Positions 1-6,495 of a DNA stretch of 6,495 nt are shown piece after piece. The first letter of the stretch is position 1, and each line of letters starts with the position of its first letter. The notes beneath the pieces were generated by a model. It did not search any database, was not told the origin of the DNA, and saw nothing but the letters and a program-made list of their open reading frames with translations. The DNA is from Pseudomonadota bacterium (GTDB lineage: Bacteria > Pseudomonadota > Alphaproteobacteria > JAAXGF01): positions 1 to 6,495 of the forward strand of contig JADFMW010000149.1 in NCBI GenBank assembly GCA_022563655.1. The letters run 5' to 3'. The position numbers were made by a program, and so were the translations under genes.

Positions 1-1
1 G

Positions 2-1627
<1,626 letters not shown>

Positions 1628-1642
1628 CTGCCGCGGACGGGC

Positions 1643-2791
1643 TTAGTCGGGAGCGGCGGGGGCGTCGCTGTCGGTCACGTGGCGCACGGCGTCGCAGTCG
1701 AGCCTCTTGCGGGTGAGGATGCGACACGCGCGGCGCGCCTCGCTCGCGCTCACGCCGACGAAGCGGGCGCGATAGAGTCCGCCGTCGCCCAGCTCGACCG
1801 GCACCACCACCGCTTTCGCCCGGGCGACGATGCCGGGGATGTAGGGCCGGCTCTTCTCGAGCGCGGCGTAAGCCCCCTCGGCGCGGCTGTAGGCGCCCAC
1901 TTGGATCGCCCACGGCGCGCCGGCCACGATGATCGGCTTCTGCGGCGGCGGCGGCGGCGGCGGGCCGGCCACGCGCGCCTGCGAGAAGCCGCGGGCGAGG
2001 AGCGCCGCCGTTTCGCGGTCGCGCGACTTGGGTGAGCGCGCGCCGAGCACCACGGCGATCATGCGGCGGTCGCCGCGCGTGGCGGAGGCCGCGAGGTTGA
2101 ACCCCGAGGCCCGGATGTAGCCTGTCTTGATGCCGTCGACGCCGGCGTTGGTCGCGAGCAGCCGGTTGTGGTTTCTGTAGATTTTCCCGCCGTAGCGAAA
2201 GCTGCGGGCGGCGAAGAGACGGTAGTGGTGGGGAAAGTCGCGCACCAGCGCCCGCGCCAGCGTCGCCATGTCGCGCGCGCTGGTGAGCTGGCGTCGGTGG
2301 TAGAGCCCCGAGGCGTTGCGGAAGTTGGTGTGGCGCATGCCGAGGGCGCGCGCCTTGCGCGTCATCATCTGGGCAAAGAACCATTCCTCGCCGCCCAGCG
2401 CCTCGGCCACGACCGTCGCAACGTCGTTCGCCGACTTGGCGATGAGAGCCCCGATCGCGTCGCGCGCGGTGATGGCCGCACCCGCGCGCAGGCCCAGCTT
2501 AGACGCCGGCCGCGCCGCCGCGCGGGCGGACACCCGGAGCTTGGCGTCCAGGGTCAAGCGGCCCTCATCGAGCGCCTCGAAGAGAAGGTAAAGCGTCATC
2601 ATCTTGGTGAGCGACGCCGGATGGTGGCGGACGTCCGCCCGCTTCTGGTACACGACGGCGCCGGACTGAGCGTCGATCACGATCACGGCGCGGCTCGCCG
2701 CCGCCGGCGCGGCGGGGATGATGCTGGCGACCACCGCGAGGCACAGGCCCACAATCAGCGCCTTGGGCGCCTTCTTCCACTGGTTGCCCAT
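1643..2791 (-). CDS. D-alanyl-D-alanine carboxypeptidase (peptidase S11, PBP5/DacA type) with C-terminal SPOR domain
   Basis: This is a periplasmic serine peptidase that removes the terminal D-Ala from peptidoglycan pentapeptides and so limits cross-linking. The 382-residue product starts with a basic segment and a hydrophobic stretch (about 9-32), with a likely signal-peptidase cut after the APAAA region. All three S11 motifs are present: S60-L-T-K63 (nucleophile and general base), S120-A-N122 and K222-T-G224. A proline run (277-283) joins the catalytic domain to a SPOR domain (about 292-370, beginning WAIQVGAYSR). SPOR domains bind denuded glycan at septa, so septal recruitment is inferred. 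This fusion is known in alphaproteobacteria. The ATG is supported by a GAGAGGGG ribosome binding site ending 4 bases upstream and by the position of the signal peptide. I see no C-terminal amphipathic anchor of the E. coli PBP5 kind. The exact dac paralogue cannot be named. Confidence 0.95.
   Translation of the reverse strand: MGNQWKKAPKALIVGLCLAVVASIIPAAPAAASRAVIVIDAQSGAVVYQKRADVRHHPASLTKMMTLYLLFEALDEGRLTLDAKLRVSARAAARPASKLGLRAGAAITARDAIGALIAKSANDVATVVAEALGGEEWFFAQMMTRKARALGMRHTNFRNASGLYHRRQLTSARDMATLARALVRDFPHHYRLFAARSFRYGGKIYRNHNRLLATNAGVDGIKTGYIRASGFNLAASATRGDRRMIAVVLGARSPKSRDRETAALLARGFSQARVAGPPPPPPPQKPIIVAGAPWAIQVGAYSRAEGAYAALEKSRPYIPGIVARAKAVVVPVELGDGGLYRARFVGVSASEARRACRILTRKRLDCDAVRHVTDSDAPAAPD
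1943..1963. repeat. (CGG)7 trinucleotide run coding for a proline linker
   Basis: Seven perfect CGG triplets on the plus strand read as seven consecutive CCG proline codons (residues 277-283) in the minus-strand carboxypeptidase. They sit exactly between the S11 catalytic domain and the SPOR domain. Changes in triplet number would keep the frame and only alter linker length. Confidence 0.9.
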
Positions 2792-2825
2792 TCACCCCTC
2801 TCAGCCGCCCTTTAGGAATTGCAAA

Positions 2826-2854
2826 ATTAGAGCATCGAAAAAACGAATTGACGT
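2826..2854 (-). promoter_or_regulatory. Candidate extended -10 promoter of the carboxypeptidase gene
   Basis: Read on the minus strand, TGCTCTAAT (2834 to 2826) combines an extended -10 TG with a hexamer matching TATAAT at five of six positions. Transcription would start near 2819, giving a leader of about 28 nt before the ATG. The 17 bp spacer contains a T6 tract. The hexamer at the -35 position (ACGTCA, 2854 to 2849) is a poor match. The 8 bp palindrome TAACGTTA (2854-2861) borders and slightly overlaps it and could be a regulator site. The call rests on motif reading only. Confidence 0.4.
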
Positions 2855-3186
2855 AACGTTAACTAATTTGCGTGGGTTTGTCCATGTCTAACAGCAATCG
2901 CGTGCAAGCGTCCAGACTTTATTCTGTGTACTCCATGGTTATTCTTTGCAAGGTTGCGGGGGCGGTTTTTTCACACCCATGCGCACGGCCTGCAATCCCA
3001 CTCCGGACATAAAAACGTTAGAGCTAATATATGTTGTATTACGCTATGTTATATGAATGTCCTAAGACTTAGCTTTAGAAAAATTTGTTCACAATCAGGT
3101 TTAAGTGTTGATTGCAGCGAATTTTAGGTATAGGCGCGGAACCACCCCGTTCGCGCCCGGCAAGTTCTACCCCTCCGGGCAGAATC

Positions 3187-3208
3187 TGCCGACGTGCGGC
3201 AAATTTTT
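3187..3208 (+). terminator. Weak rho-independent terminator-like hairpin
   Basis: TGCCG (3187-3191) and CGGCA (3197-3201) form a 5 bp stem with a 5 nt loop, followed by AA and five T on the plus strand. The stem is short and no plus-strand gene lies directly upstream. It would matter only if the AT-rich island is transcribed rightward. In the minus direction no T-tract follows the stem, so it does not look like the terminator of the small exported-protein gene. Confidence 0.2.
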
Positions 3209-3254
3209 CCGCTCCCTCCGGCGGCGCGGTACGGTGCCCTGGTCGGCGCCGGCC

Positions 3255-3548
3255 TCAGGCTTTCGGCTCCTCCTCGCCCTCCGGGCTCATGTCTTTCCAG
3301 CTCTCTCCCGAGGCGATTCCGCACGAGATGCCGCTCGGCGTCGTGACGATGATCGTCCACGAGCCGCCCTCGGATACCACGATTTCGAGTACCTTGCCGC
3401 TTGTGGTCAGGCCCATCGCGATGGGCGATTCGTCGTAGTTGGCCGCGAGGTGATCGAGCAGGTCCGACCGCTTGACGCACGTCGGCGCCTCCTGCGCCAG
3501 GGCGGGGAACGCAGCAAGCGCGGCGACGGCCAGAGCAACACGTAACAT
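3255..3548 (-). CDS. Small exported protein of unknown function (97 aa)
   Basis: This predicted periplasmic protein resembles short uncharacterised alphaproteobacterial proteins that I recall with a CVKRSD...GESW pattern, but I can name no function. Residues 1-18 form a signal peptide (MLRVALAVAA then an ALA cleavage site before QEAP). The mature part of about 79 residues has two cysteines, C24 and C76, which could form a disulfide. It also has alternating hydrophobic segments (VLEIVVSE, SWTIIVTT) that suggest beta strands, and an acidic, charged tail ending GEEEPKA. I chose the ATG at 3548 because a GGAGG ribosome binding site lies 7 bases upstream and the signal peptide starts there. The frame stays open upstream to 3842 only as GC-rich read-through. 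It stands alone, with 251 bp before it and over 450 bp after it, and its leader has unusual structure. Confidence 0.85.
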   Translation of the reverse strand: MLRVALAVAALAAFPALAQEAPTCVKRSDLLDHLAANYDESPIAMGLTTSGKVLEIVVSEGGSWTIIVTTPSGISCGIASGESWKDMSPEGEEEPKA

Positions 3549-3555
3549 GTTCAAT

Positions 3556-3586
3556 CCTCCACGTTGGGGTGGTTGCCCTACGTGGA
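3556..3586 (-). promoter_or_regulatory. Leader hairpin overlapping the ribosome binding site of the small exported-protein gene
   Basis: In the minus-strand transcript, TCCACGT (3586 to 3580) pairs perfectly with ACGTGGA (3564 to 3558). Inside this, after an A-A mismatch, GGG pairs with CCC around a 7 nt loop (3575 to 3569). The 3' arm contains the first three bases of the GGAGG ribosome binding site (3560 to 3556), so folding would partly hide it. The pairing is read directly; a role in translational control is inferred. As DNA, the same inverted repeat could instead be an operator. Confidence 0.45.
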
Positions 3587-3622
3587 TCCAAGCAACTTTC
3601 ATGCCATCTTCAGGCGGACAAA

Positions 3623-3669
3623 CACGGCCCCCATGCCCCACGGCCCCCAGGGCCCCACGGCCCAGGCCC
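3623..3669 (-). repeat. Three imperfect 16-17 bp tandem repeats with G-quadruplex potential
   Basis: On the plus strand CACGGCCC recurs at 3623, 3639 and 3656. The extended match GCCCCACGGCCC occurs at 3635-3646 and 3652-3663. Read on the minus strand, this gives six G runs of 3, 3, 4, 5, 4 and 5 separated by loops of 3-4 bases, which satisfies the usual G-quadruplex pattern. It lies about 75-120 bp upstream of the small exported-protein ATG, on that gene's sense strand. C runs within the same repeat (GGGCCC) could favour hairpins instead. Confidence 0.6.
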
Positions 3670-3799
3670 ATTTCCGAGCCTAGCGCCGAGGCGTTAACGG
3701 AACGCAAGCCATAGGGTATCGTCGGCAAGGCGGGGTCCGCGCGCCGCGCCAGGCGGCTCGGCGAGGCTGCAGCGATCGGGGGCCGGGCTGCGCGACCGC

Positions 3800-6142
<2,343 letters not shown>

Positions 6143-6162
6143 CGGCTCCCCACCGGCAATCA

Positions 6163-6179
6163 GCGCCGTCGATCGGCGC
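6163..6179. promoter_or_regulatory. Inverted repeat in the leader of the CoxL-like gene
   Basis: GCGCCG (6163-6168) and CGGCGC (6174-6179) form a perfect 6 bp inverted repeat around 5 bases. It lies just downstream of the predicted transcription start of the CoxL-like gene. It could be an operator or a 5' stem-loop in the mRNA. Repeats this short also arise by chance in GC-rich DNA. Confidence 0.3.
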
Positions 6180-6187
6180 GGGCGCAA

Positions 6188-6215
6188 AGGATATGGATGG
6201 CCGCCGCCATGTCAA
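6188..6215 (-). promoter_or_regulatory. Sigma70-like promoter of the CoxL-like gene
   Basis: On the minus strand a perfect -35 TTGACA (6215 to 6210) is followed, after 16 bp, by TATCCT (6193 to 6188), four of six matches to the -10 consensus. It lies in the 89 bp gap between the methyltransferase stop and the CoxL-like ATG. Transcription would start near 6181, giving a leader of about 39 nt. This suggests the CoxL-like gene can be transcribed independently of the methyltransferase gene upstream. Confidence 0.55.
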
Positions 6216-6231
6216 ACGGTGCGGCCGCCGC

Positions 6232-6495
6232 CTATTCCGGCCGGGCCTTGTCTCCGGCGGGAATCTCGCGGGCCCCGAGCGCGTCGGCGAGGCGGGCGCG
6301 GGCGCTGCCGGGCCGGAGCGGCTTCTGCTGCGCCTCGTGCGGCGCCCAGCCCGTGAGGTAGATGACCTCGAAGGTCGCCGGCACGCGCCCGTCGGCGCCG
6401 GCGAAGCGCCGCTCGTAGGCCGCCGCCGCGGCCATCATCGTGGCGCGGCGGGTGAAGCCCGCGCGCCGCTCGCGCACCGCGTTGGCCTCGCCCAT
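6232..6495 (-). CDS. C-terminal part of a SAM-dependent methyltransferase, BioC/NDUFAF5-like (5' part outside window)
   Basis: Only the last 87 residues are visible. The pattern MGEANAVRERR, then a basic segment, then an A-rich helix with YERRF, DGRVPATFEVIYLTGWAPHEAQQKPLRPGSA matches the conserved tail of alphaproteobacterial class I methyltransferases related to mitochondrial NDUFAF5. The human protein hydroxylates an arginine of the complex I subunit NDUFS7; a complex I assembly role in bacteria is inferred from that. The Rossmann fold with the SAM-binding motif lies beyond the right edge. The ATG at the edge (6493-6495) codes for an internal methionine of the conserved MGE motif and is not the true start. 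The gene ends with TAG, 89 bp before the CoxL-like gene on the same strand. Confidence 0.85.
   Translation of the reverse strand: MGEANAVRERRAGFTRRATMMAAAAAYERRFAGADGRVPATFEVIYLTGWAPHEAQQKPLRPGSARARLADALGAREIPAGDKARPE

Larger units (their letters stand above)
2801..3254. other. Intergenic stretch with an AT-rich island; no gene recognised
   Basis: No coding sequence is supported here. Hand counting gives about 41% GC over 2821-3120, against clearly GC-rich genes on both sides, and the composition turns GC-rich again after about 3130. It holds the carboxypeptidase promoter candidate at the left. Other structure includes the odd palindrome CTAAG-A-CTTAG (3062-3072), a 15 bp-period direct repeat of TATGTT (3030 and 3045), and an inverted repeat CAATCA/TGATTG (3092-3097 and 3109-3114). 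A GC-rich inverted repeat GCCCGG/CCGGGC lies at 3155-3160 and 3175-3180. An open frame on the plus strand from a GTG at 3105 runs into the antisense of the next gene and lacks a ribosome binding site. An unrecognised small RNA or a decayed remnant is possible, but neither is shown. Confidence 0.6.

Noticed and set aside
3105..3545. Plus-strand open frame starting GTG in the AT-rich region
   Set aside because: There is no ribosome binding site and no recognisable product, and most of it is antisense to the small exported-protein gene.
3743..3757. GCCGC/GCGGC hairpin downstream of the CoxL-like gene as a terminator
   Set aside because: The stem is only 5 bp and no T-tract follows on the minus strand.
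6143..6187. TTG start at 6187 for the CoxL-like protein
   Set aside because: The added 15 residues do not look like the family, and the TTG lies directly next to the candidate -10 element. The ATG at 6142 has a ribosome binding site.

Overview
The window looks like ordinary chromosome from a high-GC alphaproteobacterium. The genes are strongly GC-biased at third codon positions. Three features point to that class: a D,D-carboxypeptidase carrying a C-terminal SPOR domain, a BioC/NDUFAF5-type methyltransferase tail, and a molybdenum hydroxylase large subunit of the CoxL form II type. This assignment comes from reading the proteins, not from a database search.

Layout, left to right. Positions 2-1627 (+) hold a RecQ helicase that lacks only its N-terminus, cut by the window edge. 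It converges, with a 15 bp gap, on a minus-strand penicillin-binding protein 5-type D-Ala-D-Ala carboxypeptidase (1643-2791). Beyond that gene's start lies an intergenic stretch of about 460 bp, of which about 300 bp is strikingly AT-rich (about 41% GC by hand count over 2821-3120). Next come a small exported protein of unknown function (3255-3548, minus) with a structured leader, a 251 bp gap containing a short G-run repeat, and a 780-residue xanthine dehydrogenase/CO dehydrogenase-family large subunit (3800-6142, minus) with a good promoter of its own. The window ends inside the C-terminus of a SAM-dependent methyltransferase (6232-6495, minus).

The genes do not form one pathway. RecQ acts in DNA repair, the carboxypeptidase trims peptidoglycan in the periplasm, the CoxL-like protein is the catalytic subunit of a molybdenum hydroxylase whose FAD and FeS partners are not in view, and the methyltransferase resembles a complex I assembly factor. 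Apart from RecQ all are on the minus strand, but the gaps and promoter candidates suggest separate transcription units.

I found no mobile element, CRISPR array, rRNA or tRNA, and no evidence of an undescribed multi-gene system. The most interesting signals are regulatory: a hairpin that would partly hide the ribosome binding site of the small exported protein, a six-run G-quadruplex-capable repeat just upstream of it, and the AT-rich island.
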